Positions 23,960 to 34,218 are shown, counted from the first letter of the stretch. The stretch is DNA of 64,000 nucleotides from Erwinia sp. ErVv1 (GCF_900068895.1 NZ_CDPK01000008.1:68512-132511); one strand, 5' to 3'. Translations and numbers: made by a program. The notes: generated from the sequence alone by a model not told the origin.

Positions 23960-25093
23960 CGCCACGTAGAGCAGCAGCCTGTCATCGAAATGACTTAGAT
24001 TCAGCCCGGTCAGCTCCGACACCCGGTTAAGCCGGTATTCCAGCGTATTTCGATGAATAAACAGTGCTTTTGCCGTAGCGGAAGGCTGAACATCATGGCT
24101 AAACCACGCGCTGAGGGTGCGCAGCAGCAGGCCGTTATTATCCATTGCCTTAAGCTTCATCAGGGGCCGCGACAGCTCGCTGGCCTGCCATCCTCCGCGC
24201 AGGCTGTCGAGCAGCACCGGCAGCATCAGATCCTGATAAAAATAGCGTCGCTGTTCGGGCATCCGCTGCTTGCCAACCAGCATGGTGGTACGCGCCGTGC
24301 GGTAAGAGCGCGCAATACTGCCGGGGCCGGTAAAAAAGTTCCCCAGGGCAATGCGGATGCGCAGATGCCCGTTCTCTTTCATTCGCGACAGCAGCAGATC
24401 CACGCGTTTACGATGATCCCCGGCGTCATAGCGCCCATGGGTGTTAAGCGCGGGCTTTAACACCACCATCTCCGTCAGCGAGACGATGGCGATCAGGTTG
24501 TCGCGTTCGGGCGTTGTCAGCAAGGTCTGGAGCTGTTGCAGCTCAGACATGGCGCTGTCCACGCCGAGCTGGCCGCTGTCCACTTCCACCACCGCGACGA
24601 CGCGCGGCTGGTCTAAATCGATCCCGAGTCGCTGTGCCCACTCCGTCAGCGCAGGCGAAAGCGTTTCACTGCGGATCAGGTTTAACACCAGCTCCTCACG
24701 CAGCCTGCTGTCCTGTGCCAGGATATGCAGCAGACGCGCCTGCTCAAGCATCATTTCAGCGGTCATACAGACCAGCTCACCGTAATGTCGCAGGCTGGCC
24801 GGTTCCCCGGTCAGACCGATGACGCCGACGATATCACCGGCAATGCGCATCGGCAGATTAATCCCCGGACGCACCCCATGTAGGTGCTTCGCTACCGCGT
24901 CGTCTATATCCACAACCCTTGCCTGCGACAGCGCCAGCAACGCACCTTCGTGCAATTCGCCAATACGCTCATGGTCGCCACTGCCGATAATTCTGCCACG
25001 TGCATCCATCACATTGACGTTGCTATCAATAATCTGCATCGTGCGGGCGACAATCTTCTGCGCCAGCCGTGCATCGAGATGACTGGTGGACAT
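23936..25093 (-). CDS. cdaR: Sugar diacid utilization regulator CdaR
   Basis: Transcription activator for uptake and use of glucarate, galactarate and glycerate. 385 aa: N-terminal putative diacid-sensing domain (MSTSHLDARLAQKIVARTMQ), a GGDEF-like central part, and a C-terminal PucR-type helix-turn-helix (FIHRNTLEYRLNRVSELTG). It starts at ATG 25093. The E. coli targets (gar, gud genes) are not in this window. Its 3' end is duplicated just downstream. Confidence 0.93.
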   Translation of the reverse strand: MSTSHLDARLAQKIVARTMQIIDSNVNVMDARGRIIGSGDHERIGELHEGALLALSQARVVDIDDAVAKHLHGVRPGINLPMRIAGDIVGVIGLTGEPASLRHYGELVCMTAEMMLEQARLLHILAQDSRLREELVLNLIRSETLSPALTEWAQRLGIDLDQPRVVAVVEVDSGQLGVDSAMSELQQLQTLLTTPERDNLIAIVSLTEMVVLKPALNTHGRYDAGDHRKRVDLLLSRMKENGHLRIRIALGNFFTGPGSIARSYRTARTTMLVGKQRMPEQRRYFYQDLMLPVLLDSLRGGWQASELSRPLMKLKAMDNNGLLLRTLSAWFSHDVQPSATAKALFIHRNTLEYRLNRVSELTGLNLSHFDDRLLLYVALQLDEEA

Positions 25094-25252
25094 GAATCAC
25101 TCCTGAATAACCCTGGATAAGCCAGCATAACGGGCAGATCCCGGCCTGCCATTGTGCAACTGCCCTAAGTGCAGCGCCTTATATGAAAATTGCGGCAAGG
25201 TTCACAAATGAGCGACGAAGAAGGCCGCCGGAGCCGGGGCGCAGTAATGTCA

Positions 25253-25450
25253 GGTATGGCGGATGTGTCAGGTATTGCAGATGTGCCAGCTATTGCAGAT
25301 ACGCCGGGTATTGCAGATTTGCCAGGTATTGCATATGCGCCGGGTATCGCGGATGTATCAGGTATTGCAGAGGTATCAGATATTGCAAAGGTATCAGATA
25401 TTGCAAAGGTATCAGGTATTGCAGATGTGCCTGGTATCACGGGCACGTCA
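25253..25450. repeat. 18-bp tandem repeat, 11 copies
   Basis: Eleven units of 18 bp run without a gap from 25253 to 25450; the consensus is GGTATTGCAGATGTGTCA. Units 8 and 9 (379-414 of this kb) are identical, while others differ by one to six bases. Read on the plus strand it gives six-residue units such as GIADVS; on the minus strand TSAIPD. Confidence 0.95.
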
Positions 25451-25467
25451 GGAGAGTATATTGAACG

Positions 25468-25499
25468 TAAAACAGGTGCCGGTTGGTCACCGGCACCTG
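25468..25499 (-). terminator. Rho-independent terminator after degP
   Basis: On the minus strand an 11-bp stem (CAGGTGCCGGT / ACCGGCACCTG, 25473-25499) with a 5-base loop is followed by TTTTACG. It lies 51 bases downstream of the degP stop. Confidence 0.82.
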
Positions 25500-25550
25500 C
25501 CTGCTGGCGCTATTACGCGCCGTTCTTCAGCGCATTTTTCGTGCCGCCAC

Positions 25551-26981
25551 CTACTGCATTAGCAGGTAGATCGAACTGTCACCGCGTTGAATGTTCAGCG
25601 CCAGTACGGAAGGCTTGGTGTCGAGGATTTTACGCAGCTCGCCCAGGTTAGCAATGGCCTGCTGGTTAACACCCAGGATAACATCATCCTTCTTCAAACC
25701 AATATTCGCCGCGGCTGAACCTGGCTTAACGCTGTCGACCTTCACGCCTTTCACCCCTTTGGCCTCGAAGTTGCTCAGGTCTGCGCCTTCAATTCCGGTA
25801 TAAATATTGCCGGAATCGACCTTAGTCTGCGTGCTCTGCTGGAGCTCAACGTTAACCGTCAGCGGCTTACCGTCACGGATCAGGCCCAGGGTCATTTTCG
25901 TGCCAACCGGCAGCGATCCAATCTGCGCGCGCAGGGCCGCAAAGCTGGAAATAGCCTTACCGTTGATGTTAACCACCACATCGCCTGCCTTCACGCCCGC
26001 CTTCGCAGCAGAAGAGTTAGCCAGCACCTGGCTGACAAACGCGCCGCGCTGAGCATCAACCTTCATCGCTTTAGCCAGCTCGGAGTTCAGCTCGGTGCCC
26101 ATAATGCCCAGCTCACCGCGTTTCACCTGGCCATATTCGACCATCTGCGCCGTCAGGTTTTTCACCATATCGGAGGGGATAGCAAAGCCGATACCAATGT
26201 TGCCGCCGTCCGGTGCCAGAATCGCGGTATTAATGCCGATCAGCTCACCGTTAAGGTTGACCAGCGCGCCGCCGGAGTTGCCCCGGTTGATCGCCGCATC
26301 GGTCTGAATAAAGTTTTCATAGTTTTCGACGTTTAAGCCGCTACGCCCCAGCGCTGAAACGATCCCGGAGGTAACGGTTTCACCCAGGCCATAAGGGTTA
26401 CCAATCGCGACGGTGTAGTCGCCGACGCGCAGATCGTCAGAGTCGGCCATTTTGATCGCGGTAAGATTTTTCGCATCTTTAAGCTGAATAAGCGCAATAT
26501 CGGAGCGGGGATCTTTACCGATGACTTTTGCATCATACCGACGACCATCGCTGAGCTGGACCTGAATTTTAGTCGCATTATCGACCACATGGTTATTGGT
26601 CACCACATAGCCTTTGGCGGCATCAATCACCACGCCCGATCCCAGCGCCCGGAATTTTTCCTGCTGAGTATCTGCGCCGCCCTGATCCTGACCTCCTCCC
26701 TGACAGACGGGGGAGTTCTGGAAGGGTGAACCATCCTGACAGAACGGCGAGTTACCGCCAAAGAACTGCTGGAACTGCTGCGGCAAACGCGGCGTACGAA
26801 CGGTGGTGCTCCCTTCAACATTAATACTCACCACCGAAGGCATCACTTTTTCTAACATCGGTGCCAGGCTCGGAAGCTGCTGGTTAGAAGAAGAAGCGGT
26901 TTCTGCCGCGGAGGCAGTCAGCGGGGTCATCGCCATTCCCAGGCTCAGAGCCAACGCGCCAGCTAAAATAGTTTTTTTCAT
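25551..26981 (-). CDS. degP: Periplasmic serine protease/chaperone DegP
   Basis: Heat-shock protease that degrades or protects misfolded envelope proteins. 476 aa precursor: signal peptide (MKKTILAGALALSLGMAMTP, cleaved at ASA/AET), a trypsin-like domain with H131, D161 and S236 (GNSGG), the LA loop Cys pair (PFCQDG..VCQGG), and two PDZ domains. The frame is open 27 codons further upstream, but ATG 26981 is the conserved start. It is preceded by a sigma-E promoter and followed by a terminator. Confidence 0.97.
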   Translation of the reverse strand: MKKTILAGALALSLGMAMTPLTASAAETASSSNQQLPSLAPMLEKVMPSVVSINVEGSTTVRTPRLPQQFQQFFGGNSPFCQDGSPFQNSPVCQGGGQDQGGADTQQEKFRALGSGVVIDAAKGYVVTNNHVVDNATKIQVQLSDGRRYDAKVIGKDPRSDIALIQLKDAKNLTAIKMADSDDLRVGDYTVAIGNPYGLGETVTSGIVSALGRSGLNVENYENFIQTDAAINRGNSGGALVNLNGELIGINTAILAPDGGNIGIGFAIPSDMVKNLTAQMVEYGQVKRGELGIMGTELNSELAKAMKVDAQRGAFVSQVLANSSAAKAGVKAGDVVVNINGKAISSFAALRAQIGSLPVGTKMTLGLIRDGKPLTVNVELQQSTQTKVDSGNIYTGIEGADLSNFEAKGVKGVKVDSVKPGSAAANIGLKKDDVILGVNQQAIANLGELRKILDTKPSVLALNIQRGDSSIYLLMQ

Positions 26982-27033
26982 GCGTCTTTTCTCTATGTGT
27001 CCAATAATGCAACCATTGCTGTGGTCGAGTTGG

Positions 27034-27060
27034 TAAGATTCAATTATTATCGCTAAGTTC
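27034..27060 (-). promoter_or_regulatory. Sigma-E promoter of degP
   Basis: On the minus strand GAACTT (27055-27060) and TCTTA (27034-27038) are 16 bases apart, close to the sigma-E consensus GAACTT-N16-TCTGA and at the expected place, about 50 bases before the start codon. Upstream, GTAAAG at about 27101-27106 (minus strand) may be half of a CpxR site; this is weak. Confidence 0.78.
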
Positions 27061-27128
27061 ATGTATAAGTTTCAGCTAAAGGTAAAAATTTATTCTCTGG
27101 CTTTACAAAACTTAAAGGCCCGTCGTTA

Positions 27129-28634
27129 TTATTCGACGGCCATTAAACGACGATACTCATCCCAGGCATACAGATCGGTCATGCCGCTTACGTAATCCTG
27201 AAGCATACGCGCCCGATAATAATATTCCCAAATGGCAATATCATTGGCCCGCATATCCAGACGACCGACGGCTTCACTATAGGCAAGCCGAAAGCGCGTC
27301 GACAGTTTATGGAAAAGACGTGTTTCAATAGGAAAGTGTTTTAGGTAGTCTTTTTCCATCAGCTCGGAAAATTCCTCCCTGCTGAGCGCTAAGAGCGGGC
27401 GATAAATATCCAGCAGGCCGCTAATGACACGGTATCCCTGTAGCTCAAGCTGCTCGACGTCAGGATGGTTAAATACATGACTGAAGGCGACTTTTTTGAA
27501 GATTTCCAATAACTGATGCTGGGGACTGCCATCCTCCAGGAGCGCCGCATTAAATTCACCGCTAAAGACCGCCGACATATTATCGATAAAGCGGCTGGCG
27601 GTATGCGGCACCAGTCTGGCCACGGTATTCACCCGCAGATACATAAAGAACTGATCCTCACTGCTGCGGCTAAACTGCTGGCTACGGGATTTTTCCAGCG
27701 CGCTGGTTACCACCAGCTGAAACAGATCGTTGGGCTGGTGGTCCGGCCAAAGAGCAAACAGGTGTTCATAAAGCTGTTCGACGGTGAAAATCTTTTTCTC
27801 CACCGCATCCTCTAAATCCGCCACGCAATAAGAAATATCGTCGGCGGCCTCCATAATATAGGTCAGAGGAAAACGACAGTGAGGCTGAAGATCGAGCTCT
27901 TTACGCAGCCGACCGACATACTCCTCTTCTGAAAGATAATAGCCGGGCTTCTTCATCAAATAATCATGCGTGGCGGGTATTTCGCCATTGAACCAGGCCG
28001 GGCGGGTATATTTAAATATGCAGCCGACCTGGGCCCAGGTGAGATTCATTTTCAGCAGTGAGTGCACCATGCGGATCGCCTGCGCATTGCCCTCAAAATG
28101 TGAAAGGTCCTGGCGGATCTTCGCCCGGAGATCGTTAAATCCATCGGTCTGATAACGCAGCACTTCGGGTTCACAGCGGTCGGCCCGTGCATTATCTGGC
28201 CGGTGAGTCGCATCCAGCCGCTGCGTAAACCAGTCATTGATCGCCGATTCGCCGAAGTGTCCGAAAGGCGGGTTACCAATGTCATGCATCAGGCAGGCCA
28301 TTTCCACGATACTTTCAAATGGCCCGGTCAGCTGTGAAAGACCATATTTCTCCAGCTTATCCAGCTCTTTAAGGCGGGTGAGCACTTCTTTGGCAATATA
28401 GCGGCCTACCTGCTGCACCTCCAGAGAGTGGGTCAGACGGGAACGCACCGCCGCATTGCGTTCCAGTGGGAAGACCTGCGTTTTCTGCTGGAGCCGACGA
28501 ATGGCCGCAGAATTGATAATACGCCCACGATCGCTTTCGAAAATACGTAAAATTTCATGCTCGTCTTTTTGCACCGTCTGGGGATGGTAGCGGCGCTGAT
28601 AATTAATTTTTTTCCTGAAGTCGATATCGTTCAT
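27129..28634 (-). CDS. dgt: dGTP triphosphohydrolase
   Basis: Hydrolyses dGTP to deoxyguanosine and tripolyphosphate. 501 aa; HD-domain metal ligands in [13 protein letters not shown] and [16 protein letters not shown], and the conserved end [20 protein letters not shown] 28634 has AGGGGA upstream and gives [16 protein letters not shown], close to E. coli; the longer frame to 28655 is not needed. It is divergent from mtnN. Confidence 0.96.
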   Translation of the reverse strand: MNDIDFRKKINYQRRYHPQTVQKDEHEILRIFESDRGRIINSAAIRRLQQKTQVFPLERNAAVRSRLTHSLEVQQVGRYIAKEVLTRLKELDKLEKYGLSQLTGPFESIVEMACLMHDIGNPPFGHFGESAINDWFTQRLDATHRPDNARADRCEPEVLRYQTDGFNDLRAKIRQDLSHFEGNAQAIRMVHSLLKMNLTWAQVGCIFKYTRPAWFNGEIPATHDYLMKKPGYYLSEEEYVGRLRKELDLQPHCRFPLTYIMEAADDISYCVADLEDAVEKKIFTVEQLYEHLFALWPDHQPNDLFQLVVTSALEKSRSQQFSRSSEDQFFMYLRVNTVARLVPHTASRFIDNMSAVFSGEFNAALLEDGSPQHQLLEIFKKVAFSHVFNHPDVEQLELQGYRVISGLLDIYRPLLALSREEFSELMEKDYLKHFPIETRLFHKLSTRFRLAYSEAVGRLDMRANDIAIWEYYYRARMLQDYVSGMTDLYAWDEYRRLMAVE

Positions 28635-28761
28635 GCCTGGGTCCCCTTTTTCCACCCGATACCCGCTGGAGGTGCGTTTTGTGGATTATGTCCTGTATCC
28701 TGCCATGCTAGACTATGCGCTGAAAAGACAGGAAATTTCCACCACATTAGCGAGTATCTCT

Positions 28762-29460
28762 ATGAAAGCAGGCATTATTGGTGCAATGGAGCAGGAAGTT
28801 ACCCTGCTGCGCGACAAAATCGAAAACCGTCAGACGCTGACGCTGGCGGGCTGCGAAATTTACACCGGTACGCTGAACGGTGTTGAAGTGGCCCTGCTCA
28901 AATCGGGCATTGGCAAGGTTTCTGCTGCAATGGGCACCGCCCTGCTGCTTGAGCGCTGCAAACCTGACTTTATTATTAATACGGGCTCTGCGGGCGGCCT
29001 GGCCCCCACGCTGAACGTGGGTGATATTGTGGTGTCTGACGAAGTTCGCTACCACGACGCCGATGTCACCGCCTTTGGCTACGAGCTGGGACAGATGGCG
29101 GGCTGCCCGGCGGCCTTCACCGCTGATGCTGCGCTGATTGAAGCCGCAGAAGCCTGCATCAGCCAGCTCGGGCTGAATGCCGTTCGTGGTCTGGTCGTCA
29201 GCGGCGATGCTTTTATTAACGGTGCCGGCCCGCTGACGCAGATTCGTACCCACTTTCCAAAAGCCATCGCCGTTGAAATGGAAGCTACCGCCATCGCCCA
29301 CGTCTGCCACCAGTTTGGCACACCCTTTGTCGTGGTTCGCGCTATCTCTGACGTGGCGGATCGTGAATCCCACGTCAGTTTTGAAGAGTTCCTCTCCGTT
29401 GCCGCAGCCCAGTCATCGCTGATGGTTGAAACGCTGCTCACGCACCTGTCGCGTGGCTAA
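28762..29460 (+). CDS. mtnN: 5'-methylthioadenosine/S-adenosylhomocysteine nucleosidase
   Basis: Splits MTA and SAH, clearing SAM by-products and feeding methionine salvage and autoinducer-2 synthesis. 232 aa as in E. coli. Begins [13 protein letters not shown] with E12; the catalytic Asp lies in [11 protein letters not shown]. The frame extends 43 codons upstream, where it runs into the dgt promoter region, so ATG 28762 is used. Its end overlaps btuF by 8 bases. Confidence 0.97.
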   Translation: MKAGIIGAMEQEVTLLRDKIENRQTLTLAGCEIYTGTLNGVEVALLKSGIGKVSAAMGTALLLERCKPDFIINTGSAGGLAPTLNVGDIVVSDEVRYHDADVTAFGYELGQMAGCPAAFTADAALIEAAEACISQLGLNAVRGLVVSGDAFINGAGPLTQIRTHFPKAIAVEMEATAIAHVCHQFGTPFVVVRAISDVADRESHVSFEEFLSVAAAQSSLMVETLLTHLSRG

Positions 29461-30250
29461 CTATCGCGTACTGCTGCTGCTGTGCGGGCTGGTATTCGCC
29501 GCAGCGGCGGCTCCGGTGCCGAGGGTTGTAACCCTGGCACCGAATCTGACCGAACTGGCCTTTGCCGCCGGTATTACGCCAGTGGCCGTCAGCACGTATT
29601 CCAACTATCCCCCGGCGGCGGCAGGCATTGAGCAGGTTGCCAGCTGGCAGGGAATCAATACCGAACGCATCATTGCACTTAAACCGGATGTAATACTGGC
29701 ATGGCGCGGCGGCAACCCGCAGCGCCAGGTTGACCAGCTTAGTGCGTTTGGCCTCCGGGTGGAGTGGATTGACCCCGTCAGCCTCGATCAAATTATTGCC
29801 ACCGTACGCCAGCTAAAGGTCTGGAGCCCGCACCCTGAAAGCGCGGAGCAGGCGGCCTCCCAGCTTGAGCGCCAGCAGGAAAGGCTGCGCCAGCGCTATA
29901 CGGGGGCGGCGCCCAGGGCCGTCTTTCTGCAGTTTGGCCAGCACCCCCTCTTTACCGCCTCCGGCCATACGTTGCAGAACCACATTCTTTCGCTGTGCGG
30001 CGGAGTAAATATCTTTGCTGACAGTCGGGTGGCATGGCCGCAGGTGAGTCGCGAGCAGGTTCTGCTGCGACATCCGGCGGCAATTGTTACCCCAGGAAAA
30101 GAAGCGCAGGCAGGGGTGGTTCAGGATTTCTGGCAACCCCAGCTAAACGTGCCAGTGATTGTTATCAATGATGACTGGTTTAGTCGGGCAGGTCCGCGTA
30201 TTATCCTGGCTGCTCAACAATTATGCAGCAGTCTGCACCCTGAGCGATAA
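29453..30250 (+). CDS. btuF: Vitamin B12 periplasmic binding protein BtuF
   Basis: Delivers cobalamin to the BtuCD importer. 265 aa: Sec signal peptide ([20 protein letters not shown]), then the class III binding-protein fold ([17 protein letters not shown] at the start, [21 protein letters not shown] at the end). Start GTG 29453 overlaps the mtnN stop; the longer frame from 29426 would put charged residues before the signal peptide. The E. coli neighbour yadS is absent here. Confidence 0.93.
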   Translation: MANYRVLLLLCGLVFAAAAAPVPRVVTLAPNLTELAFAAGITPVAVSTYSNYPPAAAGIEQVASWQGINTERIIALKPDVILAWRGGNPQRQVDQLSAFGLRVEWIDPVSLDQIIATVRQLKVWSPHPESAEQAASQLERQQERLRQRYTGAAPRAVFLQFGQHPLFTASGHTLQNHILSLCGGVNIFADSRVAWPQVSREQVLLRHPAAIVTPGKEAQAGVVQDFWQPQLNVPVIVINDDWFSRAGPRIILAAQQLCSSLHPER

Positions 30251-30393
30251 GTGAAGCTTAAAAACGGTATCAGAAACGGTTAAAGCTTCGGTAAATAGAG
30301 TCGTTAACATCATAGAGAGCCGGTGAGTATTTTCACTTCCGCGCGCTCCTTTGGGCATAAGCCCTGATTTTTTACACCAGGAAATAAAACATC

Positions 30394-30645
30394 ATGAAAG
30401 CCGTTTATCTGGCCCTTGGCCTGATTATGGCTGGTCGCGCCTGCGCTGCATCCATTACCGGCAGCATCGGGGTCAAACTGACCATTTACCCGCAGTGTTA
30501 CATTGACGGGCAAAGCACGACGCCAGCATCTTCTCGCGCAGTCAACTGTGGTCGGTTACATGACGCACAGCCGAAAGTGACCCAGACCGTTATTTCAACG
30601 GAGGCCTCTCAAAGCGGAACAACATTGATGACGGTTGAGTGGTAA
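30394..30645 (+). CDS. Small secreted protein of unknown function
   Basis: 83 aa with a clear signal peptide (MKAVYLALGLIMAGRACA/AS), leaving about 65 mature residues. The pattern ITGSIGVKLTIYPQC, a second Cys (AVNCGR) and the end LMTVEW recalls pilin-like or spore-coat-U-like beta-strand starts, but the protein is too short for a whole such domain. AGGA lies about 11 bases before ATG. It stands between btuF and erpA, where E. coli has yadS. I do not recognise a named family. Confidence 0.65.
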   Translation: MKAVYLALGLIMAGRACAASITGSIGVKLTIYPQCYIDGQSTTPASSRAVNCGRLHDAQPKVTQTVISTEASQSGTTLMTVEW

Positions 30646-30670
30646 ATGCAGCAAGGCAAAGAAAGAATAT

Positions 30671-30695
30671 GCCCCGGGAGCAATCTCTCCGGGGC
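30671..30695. terminator. Terminator hairpin between the small secreted protein and erpA
   Basis: GCCCCGGGAG pairs with CTCTCCGGGGC with one bulged T. It lies between convergent genes, 12 bases from the erpA stop. On the minus strand it is followed by ATATTCTTTC, a short T-rich tail. It may serve both directions. Confidence 0.6.
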
Positions 30696-30707
30696 ACCAA
30701 AGCAGAG

Positions 30708-31052
30708 TCAGATACTGAAAGAGGAACCACACCCGCAGGTGGTTTTGGCATTGGGGTTAGTCACGATGAATCGCGATCCTTCCAGCCCTTCGGTGTAGTC
30801 CACCGATCCCCCCACCAGGTATTGCAGGCTCATCGGATCGACCACCAGTGAAACACCCGATTTCTCGATGGTCATGTCACCGTCATTCACTTTATCGTCA
30901 AAGGTGAACCCATACTGAAAGCCGCTGCAGCCGCCACCGGTGATGTAGACCCGCAGCTTCAGCTCAGGATTTTCTTCATCTGAAATCAGATTCTTAACTT
31001 TACTGGCCGCTGCGTCGGTAAATTGCAGGGGCAGAGCCATTTCATCACTCAT
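30708..31052 (-). CDS. erpA: Iron-sulfur cluster insertion protein ErpA
   Basis: A-type Fe-S carrier needed for isoprenoid synthesis enzymes and respiration. 114 aa as in E. coli; the three cluster cysteines are C42 ([10 protein letters not shown]), C106 and C108 (CGCGSSFSI). ATG 31052. Monocistronic between clcA and a hairpin. Confidence 0.97.
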   Translation of the reverse strand: MSDEMALPLQFTDAAASKVKNLISDEENPELKLRVYITGGGCSGFQYGFTFDDKVNDGDMTIEKSGVSLVVDPMSLQYLVGGSVDYTEGLEGSRFIVTNPNAKTTCGCGSSFSI

Positions 31053-31142
31053 TTAATACTCCAGTATGCATTAAGGCAGGAAGCCTTACAGGTCATAAAT
31101 CGACCATCATGTGCACCATTATCCAATACACCCGTATAGCAA

Positions 31143-32579
31143 TCAAGTATCAGCCTGTTTACCCGCAGACAGGGTGGCATTCCGTGCGGCCAGTGCGCAA
31201 TCCTCTTTTTTTTGCTGCCTTTCCAGAATACGCGCCAGCAGCGACGAGTAGAGCGGTTTACCGCCGAGGAACTGAGCCAGCAGCGTGGCGCCCAGGCAGG
31301 TGATAATCATGGGTAAGATGAGCTGATAGTTATCGGTCATTTCCAGCACCAGCACGATACCGGTCAGCGGCGCGCGGACGGAGGCGGCAAACAGCGCGCC
31401 CATACCGGCTATCGCAAAGGTGCCCGCGTCAAGATGATAAGCAGGAAACAGCGCAGCGCTAACCAGGCCAAACGCCGTTCCCAGCAGCGTACCCAGCGCC
31501 AGCATCGGGGCAAAGATACCGCCGGGCGCGCCGGAGCCAAAACAGAGCAGCGTGGTTAGGATACGCGTGATGAAAATAAACAGCAGCATACCCACGGTAT
31601 AATGCCCCGCCGCCGCAATCGGGATCAGGGCAAACCCGCCGCCAGCCGCCTCGGGTTCAATCATACCCAGCACGCCGCACACGCCTCCCAGCGCAGCCCC
31701 AACCCACAACAGCTTGTGCCGACTGTCGCCATACAGCCGCTGGAACAGGGCCTGCGATTTAAAGATTAGCGCGTTAAACAGTACGCCCACTATGCCGAAA
31801 ATCATCCCCAGCAGCAGGTAAAGCCACAGCGTATTGACCGGCGCGCTGGCCAGTTTGCCGACGTTGATTACCGCCCCTTCGCCGTTGAAAATACGGAAAA
31901 CCACGCTGGAGGCGATGACGCCAATAAACACCGCTTTGATTGATATTACGCTGTAGCGAAATTGCAGCCGCATCTCTTCAATAATAAACAGGATCCCGGC
32001 CAGCGGCGCATTAAAAGCCGCTGCCAGCCCCGCCGCCGCGCCCGTTGCCAGCAGAGAGTGCCGCGCCTCCGCGCTTTTCATGCGGAAAATATCCAGCACC
32101 ATCCGCCCCAGATTTCCGCCCATTTGTACGGTCGGTCCCTCCCGCCCCAGCACCATCCCAGCCCCCAGCGTGCCCATACCGCCGATAAACTTGACCGGAA
32201 TAACCCGCCACCAGCGTACGGGTCTCAGCTCTTCAAGCGCTCCCTCTATTTCGGGAATACCGGATCCAGAGGCCTCAGGCGCAAAGCGCTGGACCAGCCA
32301 GTAGCCCGCCACGGCCAGCAGCGCCGAGAGAATAAAAGCCAGCGGAAACAGCAGCCAGTGCGCATCAAGGGCGGCCAGCAAAGACAAACGCCGGGTCGTG
32401 ACCCAGAGGACGGCCTTTTCAAACCCTACCCCCAGCAGGCCAGCCAGCATTCCCACCACGCCGGCGAGAACCAGCACCGCCACCGGTGTTTTATCTCGCT
32501 TGAGCAGTAGGCGAAGAAAGTCGCCGCGTCGGGCGGGAACGGAGGACAACGTATCGGTAGAAGGGGACGCTGAGTTCAT
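31143..32579 (-). CDS. clcA: H+/Cl- exchange transporter ClcA
   Basis: CLC family inner membrane antiporter used in extreme acid resistance. 478 aa with many membrane helices. Filter motifs GSGIP (105-109), GREGP with gating Glu E147, and GGIFAP. The internal proton glutamate equals E202 (FIIEEM), which marks an exchanger, not a channel. I choose ATG 32579, because the distance to RDKTP then equals that in E. coli; ATG 32615 and 32624 are also in frame. Confidence 0.94.
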   Translation of the reverse strand: MNSASPSTDTLSSVPARRGDFLRLLLKRDKTPVAVLVLAGVVGMLAGLLGVGFEKAVLWVTTRRLSLLAALDAHWLLFPLAFILSALLAVAGYWLVQRFAPEASGSGIPEIEGALEELRPVRWWRVIPVKFIGGMGTLGAGMVLGREGPTVQMGGNLGRMVLDIFRMKSAEARHSLLATGAAAGLAAAFNAPLAGILFIIEEMRLQFRYSVISIKAVFIGVIASSVVFRIFNGEGAVINVGKLASAPVNTLWLYLLLGMIFGIVGVLFNALIFKSQALFQRLYGDSRHKLLWVGAALGGVCGVLGMIEPEAAGGGFALIPIAAAGHYTVGMLLFIFITRILTTLLCFGSGAPGGIFAPMLALGTLLGTAFGLVSAALFPAYHLDAGTFAIAGMGALFAASVRAPLTGIVLVLEMTDNYQLILPMIITCLGATLLAQFLGGKPLYSSLLARILERQQKKEDCALAARNATLSAGKQADT

Positions 32580-32683
32580 AGGGGTTACAATGTGTTCTAA
32601 CAGAGGGGATATCATACTCAGCATCCGTGCAATGTCTTATGAAAAATCAGCAGCGTTGCGCATTAACGCGCGTCTTATCTTTT

Positions 32684-32720
32684 AACCCGCCGCCATGTTC
32701 CTTAGAATGGCGGGGTTTTC
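32684..32720 (+). terminator. Terminator-like hairpin upstream of hemL
   Basis: CCGCCAT pairs with ATGGCGG (32690-32713, 10-base loop), extended by two pairs across a bulge and followed by TTTTC on the plus strand. It ends 26 bases before the hemL start. It could end transcripts entering hemL or act as a leader attenuator. Confidence 0.5.
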
Positions 32721-32745
32721 TTAGCAAATCCTCAGGAGCGGAACC

Positions 32746-34029
32746 ATGAGTAAGTCTGAAAATTTGTATGCTCAGGCACAGCAACTAATTCCCGGCGGCG
32801 TTAACTCGCCGGTACGCGCCTTTACCGGCGTTGGCGGTGTACCGCTCTTTATCGAACACGCTGACGGTGCAAGGCTGTACGACGCCGACGGTAAAGCTTA
32901 TATCGACTATGTCGGTTCATGGGGGCCGATGGTACTCGGCCATAACCACCCCGCCATCCGTGATGCGGTCATCGAAGCCGCAGGACGTGGGCTGAGCTTC
33001 GGCGCACCGACCGAGATGGAAGTAAAAATGGCACAGCTGGTAACCGACCTGGTACCCACCATGGATATGGTCAGAATGGTCAACTCCGGTACGGAAGCGA
33101 CCATGAGCGCCATTCGCCTGGCGCGCGGTTTTACCGGCCGCGATAAGATCATCAAGTTTGAAGGCTGCTATCACGGCCACGCCGACTGCCTGCTGGTGAA
33201 AGCGGGATCCGGCGCACTGACGCTGGGCCAGCCTAATTCACCGGGTGTTCCCGCTGATTTTGCCAAACATACCCTGACCTGCACCTATAACGATCTGGAC
33301 TCGGTACGCGCGGCTTTTGAGCAGTATCCCCATGAGGTAGCCTGTATTATCGTTGAGCCGGTTGCGGGCAACATGAACTGCGTGCCGCCGCTGCCTGACT
33401 TCCTGCCGGGCCTGCGCGCCCTGTGTGACGAGTTTGGCGCGCTGTTTATCATTGATGAAGTGATGACCGGCTTCCGCGTGGCGCTGGCCGGTGCGCAGGC
33501 TCACTACGGCGTGGTGCCCGATCTGACCTGCCTGGGTAAAATCATCGGCGGCGGAATGCCGGTCGGTGCCTTCGGCGGGCGCCGCGAGGTGATGGATGCG
33601 CTGGCACCTGTCGGTCCGGTCTATCAGGCAGGTACGCTTTCCGGTAACCCCATCGCCATGGCCGCCGGATTCGCCTGCCTGAGCGAAATCGCTAAACCCG
33701 GCGCTCATGACAGACTGACGGCGCTGACCGACCAGCTGGCAGAAGGCCTGCTTGCTGCGGCAAAAGCAGAAAACATCCCGCTGGTGGTCAACCATGTCGG
33801 CGGTATGTTTGGCCTGTTCTTTACCTCAGCAGATACCGTCACCCGCTATCAGGACGTGATGGAGTGCGATGTGGAGCGTTTTAAAACGTTCTTCCATCTG
33901 ATGCTTGAAGAGGGTGTGTATCTGGCTCCTTCCGCCTTTGAAGCGGGCTTTATGTCGCTGGCGCACACCCAGCAGGATATCCAGTTCACCGTCGACGCCG
34001 CGCGTCGCTGCTTCGCGAAGCTGGCCTGA
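32746..34029 (+). CDS. hemL: Glutamate-1-semialdehyde 2,1-aminomutase
   Basis: PLP/PMP enzyme making 5-aminolevulinate in the C5 haem pathway. 427 aa; the PLP lysine is K265 in [18 protein letters not shown], the same number as in E. coli. ATG 32746 has CAGGAG upstream. It is divergent from clcA and convergent with fhuB. Confidence 0.98.
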   Translation: MSKSENLYAQAQQLIPGGVNSPVRAFTGVGGVPLFIEHADGARLYDADGKAYIDYVGSWGPMVLGHNHPAIRDAVIEAAGRGLSFGAPTEMEVKMAQLVTDLVPTMDMVRMVNSGTEATMSAIRLARGFTGRDKIIKFEGCYHGHADCLLVKAGSGALTLGQPNSPGVPADFAKHTLTCTYNDLDSVRAAFEQYPHEVACIIVEPVAGNMNCVPPLPDFLPGLRALCDEFGALFIIDEVMTGFRVALAGAQAHYGVVPDLTCLGKIIGGGMPVGAFGGRREVMDALAPVGPVYQAGTLSGNPIAMAAGFACLSEIAKPGAHDRLTALTDQLAEGLLAAAKAENIPLVVNHVGGMFGLFFTSADTVTRYQDVMECDVERFKTFFHLMLEEGVYLAPSAFEAGFMSLAHTQQDIQFTVDAARRCFAKLA

Positions 34030-34098
34030 ATCACCCTGTCTCCCGGATCGCAAATGCGAATGACGCATCCGGCATCGGGAGAATCCGCGTAACCCTCC

Positions 34099-34118
34099 GG
34101 CTTCCCTGACGGGAAGCC
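34099..34118. other. Hairpin between convergent hemL and fhuB
   Basis: GGCTTCCC (34099-34106), a TGAC loop and GGGAAGCC (34111-34118) form a perfect 8-bp stem. There is no T-run on either side. It is probably a bidirectional barrier between the two convergent genes. Confidence 0.45.
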
Positions 34119-34153
34119 AACGCGAAAAAGCCTGCCCGGGAGACCGGCGCAGG

Positions 34154-34183
34154 CCCACGCCCACGCCCACGCCCACGCCCACG
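34154..34183. repeat. Hexanucleotide repeat (CCCACG)5
   Basis: Five perfect CCCACG units lie in the 189-bp hemL-fhuB gap, flanked by GCAGGC (34149-34154) and GCCTGC (34183-34188), which form an inverted repeat around them. The array may vary in copy number between strains; no coding effect is expected. Confidence 0.9.
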
Positions 34184-34218
34184 CCTGCTGGCGTAAATCA
34201 TCCTGTCCGCACTCCTGT

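Larger units (their letters stand above)
25094..25550. other. 457-bp cdaR-degP gap carrying a minisatellite
   Basis: Longer than the matching E. coli gap. From right to left it holds the degP terminator hairpin, an 18-bp tandem repeat block, and about 150 bp that must contain the cdaR promoter, for which I see no clear boxes. Several frames are open through the repeats on both strands because the period is a multiple of three. A plus-strand frame with ATG at 25208 and AAGG upstream could encode a hexapeptide-repeat product, but it then runs antisense into degP, so I do not call it a gene. Confidence 0.6.

Noticed and set aside
25253-25450. CRISPR array
   Set aside because: Units of 18 bp directly abut with no unique spacers, and there are no cas genes.
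25190-25651. 153-codon plus-strand hexapeptide-repeat frame through the minisatellite
   Set aside because: It continues antisense through the degP terminator into degP, and other frames are equally open because the period is a multiple of three. Kept only as part of the repeat finding.
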